Assembly (NCBI RefSeq): GCF_002117935.1
Contig: NZ_BDJE01000047.1
Location: forward strand, 62,001-126,000
Source: Nocardioides sp. PD653-B2
GTDB taxonomy: Bacteria; Actinomycetota; Actinomycetes; Propionibacteriales; Nocardioidaceae
Reading direction: 5' to 3'
DNA: 64,000 nucleotides
The notes under the pieces are model-generated. The model ran no database searches. It had not been told where the DNA came from and saw only the letters and a program-made list of their open reading frames with translations. Positions 53,276 to 62,602 of this stretch are shown piece after piece. The number at the start of each line of letters is the position of its first letter. Within the stretch, counting starts at the first letter, position 1. The position numbers were made by a program, and so were the translations under genes.

Positions 53276-55057
53276 TCATGCGCTGGGCAGGTACACGCGG
53301 AACGTGCTGCCCCGCCCCAGCTCGGACTCGACCTCGATCCGGCCGCCGTGGCGGACCACGATCCGGCGCACGATCGCCAACCCGAGGCCGGTGCCCGGCT
53401 GCGCGACCGCGGCCGGGTTGGACGAGCGGAAGAACTCCGCGAACAGCTGGGCCTGGTCGGCCTCGGAGATGCCGAACCCGTCGTCGGCGCAGGTGAGCAC
53501 CACCTCGTCGCCGACCCGCTCGTGGCGCACCGTCACGGAGCCGCCGTCCGTCGAGTACTTGACCGCGTTGCTGACCAGGTTGGTGACCACCTGGTCCAGG
53601 TCGCGGGCCACGCCGAGCACGAGCGTCGGCTCCGGCGGCTGCTCGGCGGTGAGCGTGATGCCGCGGCCCCGAGCCACGGCGGCGTTCATCTCGAGGACCT
53701 CGTCGACGATCGGGGCGAGATCGACCGGCGCGGGCTCCAGGTCGTCGGCGTCCGTCAGCTCGTGCAGCAGCAGCAGGTCGCCGACCACCCGGGCGAGCCG
53801 GTCACCCCCGCGCTGGATCGCAGCGATCCAGGCTCGTGCGTCGTCGCTGAGGCTCGGCTCCGACTCGAGCATCTCGACGTACCCCAGGATCGCGCTGAGC
53901 GGGTTCTTCAGCTCGTGGGAGACGGTCGCCACCAGTCGGCCCTTGTAGTCGGCGAGGTCCTGCAGCTCCTGGACCAGCTCGTGCTCACGGGCGAAGGTCC
54001 GGGCGTTGGCGAGCGCCCGACCCAGGTCGCGGCCGATGTCGAGGGCGGCCGCCGACTCCTCGTCGCTCCACTCGGCGCCGTGGTGGCCGCGGGTCAGGCC
54101 CATCACGCCGAAGCACGCGGGACCCGCACCGAGCGGGACGAACAGCAGCGAGCCGACCTCGACGCTGGCGAAGAAGTCGAGCAGCTCGGCCACCTGCTCG
54201 TCGCCCAGCACGCCCGGGACCGGCCGGTCGGGCGCGAGCACGGCGACGCACTGGCGCTCCCATGCCCGCTGGGCGTGGGCCGACACCAGTGCGCGTACGC
54301 CGGACGGCAGTCGCACGGTCGGCCCGCCGTCGACGTGCAGCGGCCCGTCGCAGCGGTGGTCGGGGCCCAGCAGCTGCACCCACAGGGAGTCGGCGCGGAA
54401 GCCCCGGGTCACCTCCCGGCCGCACTCGGCGAGCAGCGCCTCGGGTGACTGCGTCCCCGATGCGAGCCGGACGATGTCCGCGGCGGTGCCGGCCAGCCGG
54501 ACCCGCTCGGCGAGCCGCTCGCGCTCGAGGGTCGTGACGACCGCGCGCCCGGCCTGCCGGGCGTAGATCTCCAGCAGCGCGCGTTTCTCGGCGCTCGGGA
54601 CGAGTCCGTCGCGCGGCAGCTCCATGCCGAGGAAGCCGAGGAAGCCGCCGTCCGCGCCTTCGAGGGGCGCGATCAGCATGTCCTCGGGGTGCCAGGCACC
54701 CGCCGCGACGTTGTCACGCGGCGCGTCGGAGAACCAGCCCCACTTCTCGATGTCGAGGACCAGCTTGTCGTGGGGGATGAACTTCAGCGCCCCCCAGTCC
54801 TCGGCGGTCTCGAGCTGCACGAGCAGCTGGTCGACCGGCGCCAGGCTGTCGACCAGCACCCGCCGGGCCTCCTCCGGGCCGACCAGCGCCAGCGTGTGCA
54901 GGTAGCCGTCCTCGCGGGCCACCGAGATGCCCACGAGGTCGAAGCCGGCGACCTCCGCCACGCCCTCGGCGATCGCCTGGAGGGCGTCGCGTGACTGGGT
55001 GTCCGACCAGCGCGACCCGCGGACCGGACGCACGAAGTCAGGAGCGTCTTCGGACAT
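53276..55057 (-). CDS. Sensor histidine kinase, paralogue A
   Basis: This 593-residue soluble kinase has two GAF-like sensory domains (about 20-180 and 195-355), a HisKA box with His381 in ATVSHELKNPLSAILGY, and an HATPase domain with NLVSNAVKYS, DDGFGIS and GTGLGLAI. It has no membrane segment, so it senses a cytoplasmic signal. No response regulator is nearby. A close paralogue lies on the other side of the molybdenum hydroxylase genes. TAGGAT 7 nt before its ATG suggests leaderless transcription. Confidence 0.92.
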   Translation of the reverse strand: MSEDAPDFVRPVRGSRWSDTQSRDALQAIAEGVAEVAGFDLVGISVAREDGYLHTLALVGPEEARRVLVDSLAPVDQLLVQLETAEDWGALKFIPHDKLVLDIEKWGWFSDAPRDNVAAGAWHPEDMLIAPLEGADGGFLGFLGMELPRDGLVPSAEKRALLEIYARQAGRAVVTTLERERLAERVRLAGTAADIVRLASGTQSPEALLAECGREVTRGFRADSLWVQLLGPDHRCDGPLHVDGGPTVRLPSGVRALVSAHAQRAWERQCVAVLAPDRPVPGVLGDEQVAELLDFFASVEVGSLLFVPLGAGPACFGVMGLTRGHHGAEWSDEESAAALDIGRDLGRALANARTFAREHELVQELQDLADYKGRLVATVSHELKNPLSAILGYVEMLESEPSLSDDARAWIAAIQRGGDRLARVVGDLLLLHELTDADDLEPAPVDLAPIVDEVLEMNAAVARGRGITLTAEQPPEPTLVLGVARDLDQVVTNLVSNAVKYSTDGGSVTVRHERVGDEVVLTCADDGFGISEADQAQLFAEFFRSSNPAAVAQPGTGLGLAIVRRIVVRHGGRIEVESELGRGSTFRVYLPSA

Positions 55058-55064
55058 CGCTTCG

Positions 55065-55070
55065 ATCCTA
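55065..55070 (-). promoter_or_regulatory. Leaderless -10 of histidine kinase A
   Basis: TAGGAT on the minus strand lies 7 nt before the ATG at 55057. Confidence 0.45.
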
Positions 55071-55117
55071 CGAGCCGGAGGCCGTGACCGCCTTCACATG
55101 GCGTCGTTGGGTCCGGT

Positions 55118-57436
55118 GTGACCCCTGATCTCGACGCCACGACCGCTGCTCCCGGGATCGGTCGCCGATCCTTCATCGGCTACGTGCTGGGCGGTACGAC
55201 GCTCGTCGCGGCCGCCGACCTCGTCGGGGCCGGGGTGCCGGCCGCGGCGGTCCCGGGCACGCCCCAACCCGCGGAGTCCTACGACCTCAACGACTTCCTC
55301 ACCGAGGCCGCGATGCCGACCGCGAACCTGATCACGGTGACCGTCCACGAGGACGGCACGGCGTCGTTCGCGCTGCCGCGGATGGAGGTCGGGCAGGGCA
55401 TCACCACCTCCACCGCGATGCTGATCGCCGAGGAGCTCGAGCTCCCGGTCGACCGGGTGCGCGTGACCCTGGCCGACGCCCGGCCCGAGCTCCTCTACAA
55501 CCAGCTCACCGGTGGCTCCAACACCACGATCTCGACGTACACCCCGATCCGGGTCGCCGCGGCCGTCGCCAAGGGGGCCCTGCTCGAGGCGGCCGCGATC
55601 CAGCTCGGCGACACGGTCGACAACCTCCGGGCCAAGGGCGGCGTCGTCCAGGCGCCGGACGGCTCGTCGGTGACGTACGGCGAGCTCGCGCGCGCGGCCG
55701 CCGGCAGCACCACCCGCGCGATGGAGGTCCGGCTCAAGGAGCCGGGTGAGTTCCGCGTCGTCGGCGTCGGCCAGCCGCGGATCGACGCGCTGGACGCCGT
55801 GACCGGCCGCAAGCTGTACGCCACCGACCTCCAGGTGAAGGGTGCGCTGCCGACGATGGTCTGCCGCGCGCCCACGCTCAACGGCACCCCGAAGCGGCTG
55901 CGCAACAAGGCGGCGGTCCTCGCGATGCCCGGGGTCCGCAACGTGGCGGTCGTCGACTCGGGCGTCGCGGTCCGCGCGGAGACCTTCGGCCAGTGCATCG
56001 ACGCGATCCGGGCGATGAAGGTGGACTGGGTGGACGGGCCCGTCGCCGGCCTCTCCGACGCCGACATCGTCGACGAGCTGCGCGCGGCGGAGCTCCCGCT
56101 GCCGACGCTGCCCGACAACCCCTTGGCGAAGACCGTCGACCTCGACGTCCTCTTCTACTTCCGCAGCAACTCCGCGATGGACACCAACTCCGCGATCGCC
56201 GACGTCCGACCGGACCGGGCCACGGTCTGGGCCGGGCTGAAGTCGCCGATCACCGCACAGCAGAAGATCGCGGAGGCGCTGGGCCTCAGCCAGGACGCCG
56301 TGAAGGTCCACGTCGTGCAGGGCGGCGGGTCCTTCGGGCGCCGCCTGTTCTTCGACGGGGCCCTCGAGGCCGCGAAGATCTCGCAGGCGATGGGCAAGCC
56401 GGTCAAGCTGATGTGGCACCGCGCCGACGACGCCCGGGTCGGCCGCGGGCACCCCATGGCCACCAGCCGGGTCCGGGCCGTGCACGCGAACGGCGAGGTG
56501 CTCGCCTTCCAGCAGAGCCACACCAGCATCGAGACCGACTTCCGGCACGGTCTCGGCGAGATCATCACGGCGAACTCCGCCGACCTGCCCGGCGGGCTCG
56601 GCAACCTCGGCTTCGCCGAGACGGTCTTCGAGCTGACGCAGGAGGTGCCCTACGACTTCGGCGTCATCACCCAGACGCTCACCGAGACCGACGACCGGTT
56701 CAACACCGGCAGCATGCGCAACATCTACTCACCCGACGTCCGTGTGGCCGGCGAGCTGATGGTCGACCGGCTGGCCGCGGCGATGGGCCAGGACCCGTAC
56801 GAGTTCCGCCGCGCCCACCTCCGCAACGACCGGGTGCGCGCGGTTCTCGACACGGTCGCCGACGTGGGCGACTGGGGGCGTTCGATGCCGGCCGGCACGG
56901 CGCAGGGGATCGCGATTCACAAGGAGTACAAGGGCTGCAGCGCCTGCCTGGTCGAGATCGACAACCGGCCTCAGCAGACCGGGCGCGACATCCGGGACGG
57001 TGTCGGCGGCCCCCGGGTGACGAAGGTCGTCTTCGCGATCGACGTCGGGCTCGTGGTCAACCCGCGCGGCCTGGAGGCGCAGATGCAGGGCTGCATCAAC
57101 GACGGCATCGCCCTCGCGCTGACGTCGAGCATGCACCTGCGCGACGGGCACTTCCTGGAGGCCAGTTGGGACAACTACTTCTACACGCGCCAGTGGAACA
57201 CGCCGCCCGACGTGGAGGTGGTGGTGATGGCGTCCGACAGCGCCCAGCCCGGCGGCGCCGGCGAGGCGGGTGTCGCGGCGACGTTCGCCGCGGTCGCGTG
57301 CGCCTTCGCCCGCGCGGCCGGGAGCGTCCCGACGTACTTCCCGGTCAACCACCGCGACCCGCTCGAGTTCACGCCCAAGCCGTTCGTGCCACCCATCCCG
57401 CAGTCGCCCACCAACGGGCTCAAGCTCACCTACTGA
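55118..57436 (+). CDS. Molybdenum hydroxylase large subunit (IorB-like, Tat-exported)
   Basis: This 772-residue xanthine-dehydrogenase-family subunit binds the molybdopterin cofactor. The N-terminus has a Tat signal (GRRSFIGYVLGG, then a hydrophobic run to about residue 45). GGGSFGRR is the cofactor-binding motif and QPGGAGEAGV near the C-terminus holds the catalytic glutamate. It resembles isoquinoline 1-oxidoreductase beta subunits and aldehyde dehydrogenases of that group. It pairs with the small Fe-S gene 9 bp downstream. No FAD subunit or cytochrome gene is adjacent. Confidence 0.9.
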   Translation: MTPDLDATTAAPGIGRRSFIGYVLGGTTLVAAADLVGAGVPAAAVPGTPQPAESYDLNDFLTEAAMPTANLITVTVHEDGTASFALPRMEVGQGITTSTAMLIAEELELPVDRVRVTLADARPELLYNQLTGGSNTTISTYTPIRVAAAVAKGALLEAAAIQLGDTVDNLRAKGGVVQAPDGSSVTYGELARAAAGSTTRAMEVRLKEPGEFRVVGVGQPRIDALDAVTGRKLYATDLQVKGALPTMVCRAPTLNGTPKRLRNKAAVLAMPGVRNVAVVDSGVAVRAETFGQCIDAIRAMKVDWVDGPVAGLSDADIVDELRAAELPLPTLPDNPLAKTVDLDVLFYFRSNSAMDTNSAIADVRPDRATVWAGLKSPITAQQKIAEALGLSQDAVKVHVVQGGGSFGRRLFFDGALEAAKISQAMGKPVKLMWHRADDARVGRGHPMATSRVRAVHANGEVLAFQQSHTSIETDFRHGLGEIITANSADLPGGLGNLGFAETVFELTQEVPYDFGVITQTLTETDDRFNTGSMRNIYSPDVRVAGELMVDRLAAAMGQDPYEFRRAHLRNDRVRAVLDTVADVGDWGRSMPAGTAQGIAIHKEYKGCSACLVEIDNRPQQTGRDIRDGVGGPRVTKVVFAIDVGLVVNPRGLEAQMQGCINDGIALALTSSMHLRDGHFLEASWDNYFYTRQWNTPPDVEVVVMASDSAQPGGAGEAGVAATFAAVACAFARAAGSVPTYFPVNHRDPLEFTPKPFVPPIPQSPTNGLKLTY

Positions 57437-57445
57437 GGAGCCGAC

Positions 57446-57922
57446 GTGCCTCGACAGACCTTCGTCCTCAACGGCAAGCCGACGACCGTCGACGTCCACG
57501 ACGACGTCCGCGTGCTCTGGGTGCTGCGCGACCTGCTCGGGGTCACCGGCCCCAAGTACGGCTGCGGCATCAACGTCTGCAAGGCCTGCACCTCGCACGT
57601 CAACGGCCGGGCGTTCAACCCGTGCTCGGTCCGCGTCGGCGACCTGGAGAAGACCGACGAGATCACCACGATCGAGGGCCTCGCCGACACCGTCGACGGC
57701 GACCTGCACCCGATGCAGCAGGCCTGGCTCGACCGTGACGTCGCCCAGTGCGGCTACTGCCAGCCCGGCCAGATCATGGCGGCGGTGGCGCTGGTCCGCA
57801 AGGTTCGCCGGGAGGGCCGATCGATCACCGACGCGGACCTCGACGGCATCCGCAACATCTGCCGCTGCGGCACCTACACGCGGATCCGCGAGGCGATCGC
57901 GCAGGGCGAGCGCCAGATGTGA
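57446..57922 (+). CDS. Molybdenum hydroxylase 2Fe-2S subunit (IorA-like)
   Basis: This 158-residue protein has two [2Fe-2S] clusters: Cys40, Cys45, Cys48 and Cys60 in the plant-ferredoxin half, and CGYCQPGQ with NICRCGTYTRI in the helical half. The first motif reads CGINVCKAC, with Lys46 where Gly is usual. It lacks its own signal peptide, so export as a complex with the Tat-bearing large subunit is likely. It passes electrons from the Mo site. Confidence 0.92.
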   Translation: MPRQTFVLNGKPTTVDVHDDVRVLWVLRDLLGVTGPKYGCGINVCKACTSHVNGRAFNPCSVRVGDLEKTDEITTIEGLADTVDGDLHPMQQAWLDRDVAQCGYCQPGQIMAAVALVRKVRREGRSITDADLDGIRNICRCGTYTRIREAIAQGERQM

Positions 57923-57947
57923 CCGGCCCGGGTCGAAGCGGCCCGGG

Positions 57948-59732
57948 TCAGAGCGGCGCGGCCGGGAGGATCACCCGGAACGTGCTGCCGCGGCCCAGCT
58001 CGGACTCGATCTCGAGTCGGCCGTGGTGCCGGTCGACGACCCGGCGGGCGATCGCCAGACCCAGGCCGGTGCCGGGCTGGGCGACCGCGGCCGGGTTCGT
58101 CGAGCGGAAGAACTCGGTGCCGAGCCGCGCGACGTCCGCGGCCGCGATGCCGATGCCCTCGTCGGCCACGGAGAGCACCACTGCCTCGTCGGTGCGCGAC
58201 ACGGTGATCGTGACCACGCCGCCGTGGGGCGTGTACTTCACCGCGTTGCTCACCAGGTTGGCACAGACCGTGTCGAGCTCGTCGGGGTCACCGAGCGCGA
58301 GCACCGGCTCCGCGGGCGCCACGACCCGGACGTCGATGCCCTTCTGCTCCGCCGCGACCATCGTCAGGTCGACGACCTCGTCGACGAGGCGGTGCAGGTC
58401 GACCGGGGCGGCGATGATCGGGTTGTCGGCGTCCCCGACCTTCGCCAGCAGGAGCAGGTCGTCGATGACGCGGACCATCCTGCGGGCACCGCGCCCCATG
58501 GCGTTGAGCGAGCTCTGGGTGGTGCCGGAGAGGTCGGGAGACGACTCGAGCATCTCGAGGTGCCCGAGCACCGACGTGAGCGGGTTCTTCAGCTCGTGGG
58601 CGACGGTGGCGATCAACTGGCCCTTGTAGGTGTCGAGCGCCTGGAGCTCCTCGACGAGCTGGTGCTCGCGCTCGAAGGTCCGCGCGTTCAAGATCGCGCG
58701 GCCCAGGTCGTGGCCGATGTCGAGCGCGGTGGCGGCCTCGGCCTCGGTCCACGCCGGGGCGCCGGGCGGCCGGGTCAGCACGAGGTTGCCGAGGCACTCG
58801 GGGCCGGCACCGATCGGGGTGAAGAGCAGCGACTCGACGCCGATGTCGGCGATGAAGGCGAGGATCTGCTCAATCTCCTCCGGGGTGATCGTGTCGGCGA
58901 AGCCGCGGTACTGCGCGACGACCACCGCACGCTGCTCGTCCCAGGCGGCCCGGGCCGCCCTCTCGGCGATCGCGACCATCTCGGGGCCCAGCTCGATCGA
59001 GTCGCCGTCAGCGGAGTAGATCGCGCTCCGCCCCGAGCTCTCGAAGGCCTGCAACCACATGCCGGCCGCGCGGAACCCGTCGAGCAGGGCCCCCCGGCTG
59101 TCGGCGACGATCCGGTCGAGGCTCAGCTGGGCGGTCGCCCGGCGCACGATCAGCCGGGCCGCCTCGGCCATCCGCACCTGCTCGGCGAGCGCCTCCCGCT
59201 CGAGAGCGACGACGACGGCGCGCCCGGCCTGCTCGGCGTAGCTGTTGAGCACCGCGCGCTGGGCCGCGCCGGGCCGGCGGCCGTCGACCGGCAGGTCGAT
59301 GGCGAGCGTGCCGCGCAGGGTCCCGTCGACGTACAGCGGCGCGATCAGCAGGTCGAGCGGGTGCCAGGCGTCCGGGGCGTCGATCGGCTCGATGTCGGGG
59401 ACCCAGCCCCAGTCCTCGCCGGCGCCGGGGTCGAGCCGCTCGTGCGGCACGAAGCGGAGCAGGCCCCAGTCGTCGGCCTTGGCGATCTCCCGGTTGAGCC
59501 GGTCGACCGGCGTGCGGGTGCCCTGGAGCTGCTGGCGCGCGGCGTCGCTGCCGGCGACCGCCATCACCTCGAGCCTGCCGTCCGCGCGAACGACGCTGAT
59601 CGCGGCGACCCCGAAGCCGGCGAGCTGGGTGACCCCCTCGGCGATGAGCTGGAGGGCGTCGCGCGAAGGGGCGTCCGACCAGCTGGTTTGCGGGTCGGAC
59701 ACCGGCGTGGTCTGGGAGTTCTCCCGAGACAT
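57948..59732 (-). CDS. Sensor histidine kinase, paralogue B
   Basis: This 594-residue kinase has the same layout as paralogue A: shared N-terminal pattern (SRDALQLIAEGV), two GAF-like domains, His379 in ATVAHELKNPLTSVLGH, and HATPase motifs NLVSNAVKYT, DEGIGIA and GTGLGLAI. The two are convergent with or divergent from the molybdenum hydroxylase pair that lies between them, and have no adjacent response regulator. The sequences have clearly diverged, so the duplication is not recent. Its signal is unknown. Confidence 0.92.
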   Translation of the reverse strand: MSRENSQTTPVSDPQTSWSDAPSRDALQLIAEGVTQLAGFGVAAISVVRADGRLEVMAVAGSDAARQQLQGTRTPVDRLNREIAKADDWGLLRFVPHERLDPGAGEDWGWVPDIEPIDAPDAWHPLDLLIAPLYVDGTLRGTLAIDLPVDGRRPGAAQRAVLNSYAEQAGRAVVVALEREALAEQVRMAEAARLIVRRATAQLSLDRIVADSRGALLDGFRAAGMWLQAFESSGRSAIYSADGDSIELGPEMVAIAERAARAAWDEQRAVVVAQYRGFADTITPEEIEQILAFIADIGVESLLFTPIGAGPECLGNLVLTRPPGAPAWTEAEAATALDIGHDLGRAILNARTFEREHQLVEELQALDTYKGQLIATVAHELKNPLTSVLGHLEMLESSPDLSGTTQSSLNAMGRGARRMVRVIDDLLLLAKVGDADNPIIAAPVDLHRLVDEVVDLTMVAAEQKGIDVRVVAPAEPVLALGDPDELDTVCANLVSNAVKYTPHGGVVTITVSRTDEAVVLSVADEGIGIAAADVARLGTEFFRSTNPAAVAQPGTGLGLAIARRVVDRHHGRLEIESELGRGSTFRVILPAAPL

Positions 59733-59835
59733 AGTTCCTCGTGTCCTTCGGTGGGGCGCTCGCCCATCGTACGCACGCCGACGTATCCGACCGCCACGGT
59801 CGGGACGGCGAATGGGACCCGCCGCCGAGGAGACC

Positions 59836-59841
59836 TAGACT
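59836..59841 (+). promoter_or_regulatory. Leaderless -10 of purF
   Basis: TAGACT lies 6 nt before the GTG at 59848. Confidence 0.5.
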
Positions 59842-59847
59842 TTCGAC

Positions 59848-61392
59848 GTGCCCTTCCACAACGGCCCCCGCAAGGGTGGCGACGGCAGGTTGACCGCGGC
59901 CCTCGATCCGCACGACCAGGGACCCCAGGACGCCTGCGGTGTCTTCGGCGTCTGGGCGCCGGGGGAGGACGTCGCCAAGCTGACCTACTTCGGGCTCTAC
60001 GCACTCCAGCACCGTGGTCAGGAGTCCGCCGGCATCGCGGTGAGCAACGGCCGCCAGATCCTGGTCTACAAGGACATGGGCCTGGTCTCGCAGGTGTTCG
60101 ACGAGACGACCCTCGCGTCGCTGCGCGGTCACCTCGCGATCGGCCACAGCCGCTACTCGACCACCGGGGCCAGCACCTGGCAGAACGCGCAGCCGACGTT
60201 CCGGCCCACCGCCGACGGCTCGATCGCGCTCGGCCACAACGGCAACCTGATCAACACCCACGAGCTGGCCCAGATGGTCGTCGACCTGCCCGGGCCCGAC
60301 GACGAGCTCGAGCTGCACACCCGCCCGTCGGAGCCGTCCACCAACGACACCGGCCTGGTCACCGCGCTGCTCGCGCACCACCCCGACACCTCGCTCGAGC
60401 AGCGCGCCCTCGAGGTGCTGCCGCTCCTCAAGGGCGCGTTCTGCTTCGTCTGGATGAACGAGAACACGCTGTACGCCGCGCGCGACCCGCAGGGCATCCG
60501 CCCGCTCGTGCTCGGCCGCCTCGACCGCGGCTGGGTCGTGGCCAGCGAGGACGCCGCACTGGCGACCATCGGCGCGAGCGTCGTCCGCGAGGTCGAGCCC
60601 GGCGAGATGATCGTCATCGACGAGAACGGCCTGCGCTCCCACAAGTTCGCCGAGCCGGCCCGCAAGGGCTGCGTGTTCGAGTACGTCTACCTCGCCCGCC
60701 CGGACGCCACCATCAACGCTCGCAGCGTGCACGAGTCGCGGGTCGAGATGGGCCGCCAGCTCGCCCGCGAGTTCCCCGTCGAGGCCGACCTGGTGATCCC
60801 CGTCCCCGAGTCCGGCACACCGGCCGCCGCGGGCTACGCCGAGGAGAGCGGGATCCCCTTCGGCCAGGGCTTCGTGAAGAACGCCTACGTCGGCCGCACA
60901 TTCATCCAGCCCAGCCAGACACTGCGCCAGCTCGGCATCCGGCTCAAGCTCAACGCCCTCGAGCACATGATCCGCGGCAAGAAGATCGTGGTGGTCGACG
61001 ACTCGATCGTGCGCGGCAACACCCAGCGCGCGCAGGTGCGGATGCTCCGCGAGGCGGGGGCGCTCGAGGTGCACGTGCGGATCTCGAGCCCGCCGGTGAA
61101 GTGGCCGTGCTTCTACGGCATCGACTTCGCGACCCGGGCCGAGCTGATCGCCAACGGGCTCACCCCCGAGGAGATCGCCGCCAGCGTCGGGGCCGACACC
61201 CTCGGCTACATCTCTCTCGACGGCATGATCGATGCCACGAAGCAGACGCGCGACACCCTCTGCACGGCGTGCTTCACGGGCGAGTACCCGATCGCGCTGC
61301 CCGACGAGAGCCTGCTCGGCAAGCATCTGCTGGAGTCGTCCATCCAGGCGCCGACGTACGGCAAGGCGCTCCCTGTCCTGAACAACCCCTGA
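59848..61392 (+). CDS. purF: Amidophosphoribosyltransferase
   Basis: This 514-residue enzyme catalyses the first committed purine step, PRPP plus glutamine to phosphoribosylamine. Cys30 in DACGVFGVW is the expected N-terminal nucleophile after propeptide removal, ALQHRGQESAGIAV follows, and VVVDDSIVRGNT is the PRPP loop. C-terminal cysteines (CPCF-type WPCFYG and CTACF) may bind an Fe-S cluster as in Bacillus. It is followed by purM after 13 bp. Confidence 0.97.
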   Translation: MPFHNGPRKGGDGRLTAALDPHDQGPQDACGVFGVWAPGEDVAKLTYFGLYALQHRGQESAGIAVSNGRQILVYKDMGLVSQVFDETTLASLRGHLAIGHSRYSTTGASTWQNAQPTFRPTADGSIALGHNGNLINTHELAQMVVDLPGPDDELELHTRPSEPSTNDTGLVTALLAHHPDTSLEQRALEVLPLLKGAFCFVWMNENTLYAARDPQGIRPLVLGRLDRGWVVASEDAALATIGASVVREVEPGEMIVIDENGLRSHKFAEPARKGCVFEYVYLARPDATINARSVHESRVEMGRQLAREFPVEADLVIPVPESGTPAAAGYAEESGIPFGQGFVKNAYVGRTFIQPSQTLRQLGIRLKLNALEHMIRGKKIVVVDDSIVRGNTQRAQVRMLREAGALEVHVRISSPPVKWPCFYGIDFATRAELIANGLTPEEIAASVGADTLGYISLDGMIDATKQTRDTLCTACFTGEYPIALPDESLLGKHLLESSIQAPTYGKALPVLNNP

Positions 61393-61405
61393 CCAGGAGC
61401 CCCCG

Positions 61406-62470
61406 TTGAGCGAGTCGAACGCGTACGCCGAGGCCGGCGTCAACATCCAGGCCGCCGACACGGCGATCGAGCTGATGAAGGGCTGGATCGAGAAGTCCCG
61501 GCGGCCCGAGGTCATCGGGGGGCTCGGCGGCTTCGCCGGTCTCTTCGACGCCTCCGCGCTGACCCGCTACCAGCGACCGCTGCTCGCGACCTCGACCGAC
61601 GGTGTCGGCACCAAGGTCGCGATCGCCCAGGCGATGGACGTCCACGACACGATCGGTTTCGACCTGGTCGGGATGGTGGTCGACGACCTGGTCGTCTGCG
61701 GCGCCGAGCCGCTCTTCATGACCGACTACATCGCGACCGGGCGCGTCGAGCCGGAGAAGATCGCCTCGATCGTCAAGGGCATCGCCGAGGGCTGCGTGCT
61801 CGCCGGCTGCGCCCTGATCGGTGGCGAGACCGCGGAGCACCCCGGGCTGCTCGCCCCCGACGAGTACGACGTCGCCGGCGCGACCACCGGCGTGGTCGAG
61901 GCCGACAAGCTGCTCGGCCCGGGCCGGGTCCGCCCCGGTGACGTGGTGATCGCGATGGAGGCCTCGGGCCTGCACTCCAACGGCTACTCGCTGGTGCGCC
62001 ACGTGCTCCTGGAGAAGGCCGGTCTCTCGCTGGAGGCCCACCACGACGAGTTCGGCCGCACCCTCGGCGAGGAGCTGCTCGAGCCGACCCGGATCTACGC
62101 CAAGGCGTGCCTCGACCTCGCCGACCGCACCCGCACCCACGCGATGTCCCACGTGACCGGCGGCGGCCTGGCGGCCAACCTCCAGCGGGTCATGCCGGTC
62201 GAGCTGCGCGCGACCCTCGACCGCCGTACCTGGACGCCCCAGCCGATCTTCGACTTCGTGCGCCGTACCGGCGACGTGCCCCAGCCCGACCTCGAGGCGA
62301 CCCTGAACTGCGGCGTCGGCATGGTCGCACTCACCGACCCCGAGGACGCCGACACGGCGATCGCCGTGCTCGCCGAGCACGGCGTCCGGGCCTGGGTCGC
62401 GGGCGAGGTCACCGTCGACCCGGATCAGCGTGGCCGGGTCGAGCTGACCGGCCAGCACCCCGGCTGGTAG
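61406..62470 (+). CDS. purM: AIR synthetase
   Basis: This 354-residue enzyme closes the imidazole ring (FGAM to AIR). STDGVGTKVAIAQAM, DLVGMVVDDLVVCGAEPLF and GETAEHPG are family signatures. The start is TTG 61406 with AGGAG 8 nt upstream; it is the only clear TTG start in the window. It is probably cotranscribed with purF. Confidence 0.95.
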   Translation: MSESNAYAEAGVNIQAADTAIELMKGWIEKSRRPEVIGGLGGFAGLFDASALTRYQRPLLATSTDGVGTKVAIAQAMDVHDTIGFDLVGMVVDDLVVCGAEPLFMTDYIATGRVEPEKIASIVKGIAEGCVLAGCALIGGETAEHPGLLAPDEYDVAGATTGVVEADKLLGPGRVRPGDVVIAMEASGLHSNGYSLVRHVLLEKAGLSLEAHHDEFGRTLGEELLEPTRIYAKACLDLADRTRTHAMSHVTGGGLAANLQRVMPVELRATLDRRTWTPQPIFDFVRRTGDVPQPDLEATLNCGVGMVALTDPEDADTAIAVLAEHGVRAWVAGEVTVDPDQRGRVELTGQHPGW

Positions 62471-62602
62471 GTCCGCGCCGCATTTCGGGCAGGTGATGTG
62501 CGGGAACAGCCGCGCAACAGGTAGCGTTGCCCCCACGAGAACTCTTTGAGACCAGCCCGGGAGCCAGAGTGCCCCGGCCGAGCGTGCGAGGGGGCTGACC
62601 CT

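Noticed and set aside
57270-61409. 1379-residue plus-strand open frame across the Fe-S gene, histidine kinase B and purF
   Set aside because: It is out of frame with three clear genes and has repetitive Arg/Ser/Pro composition.
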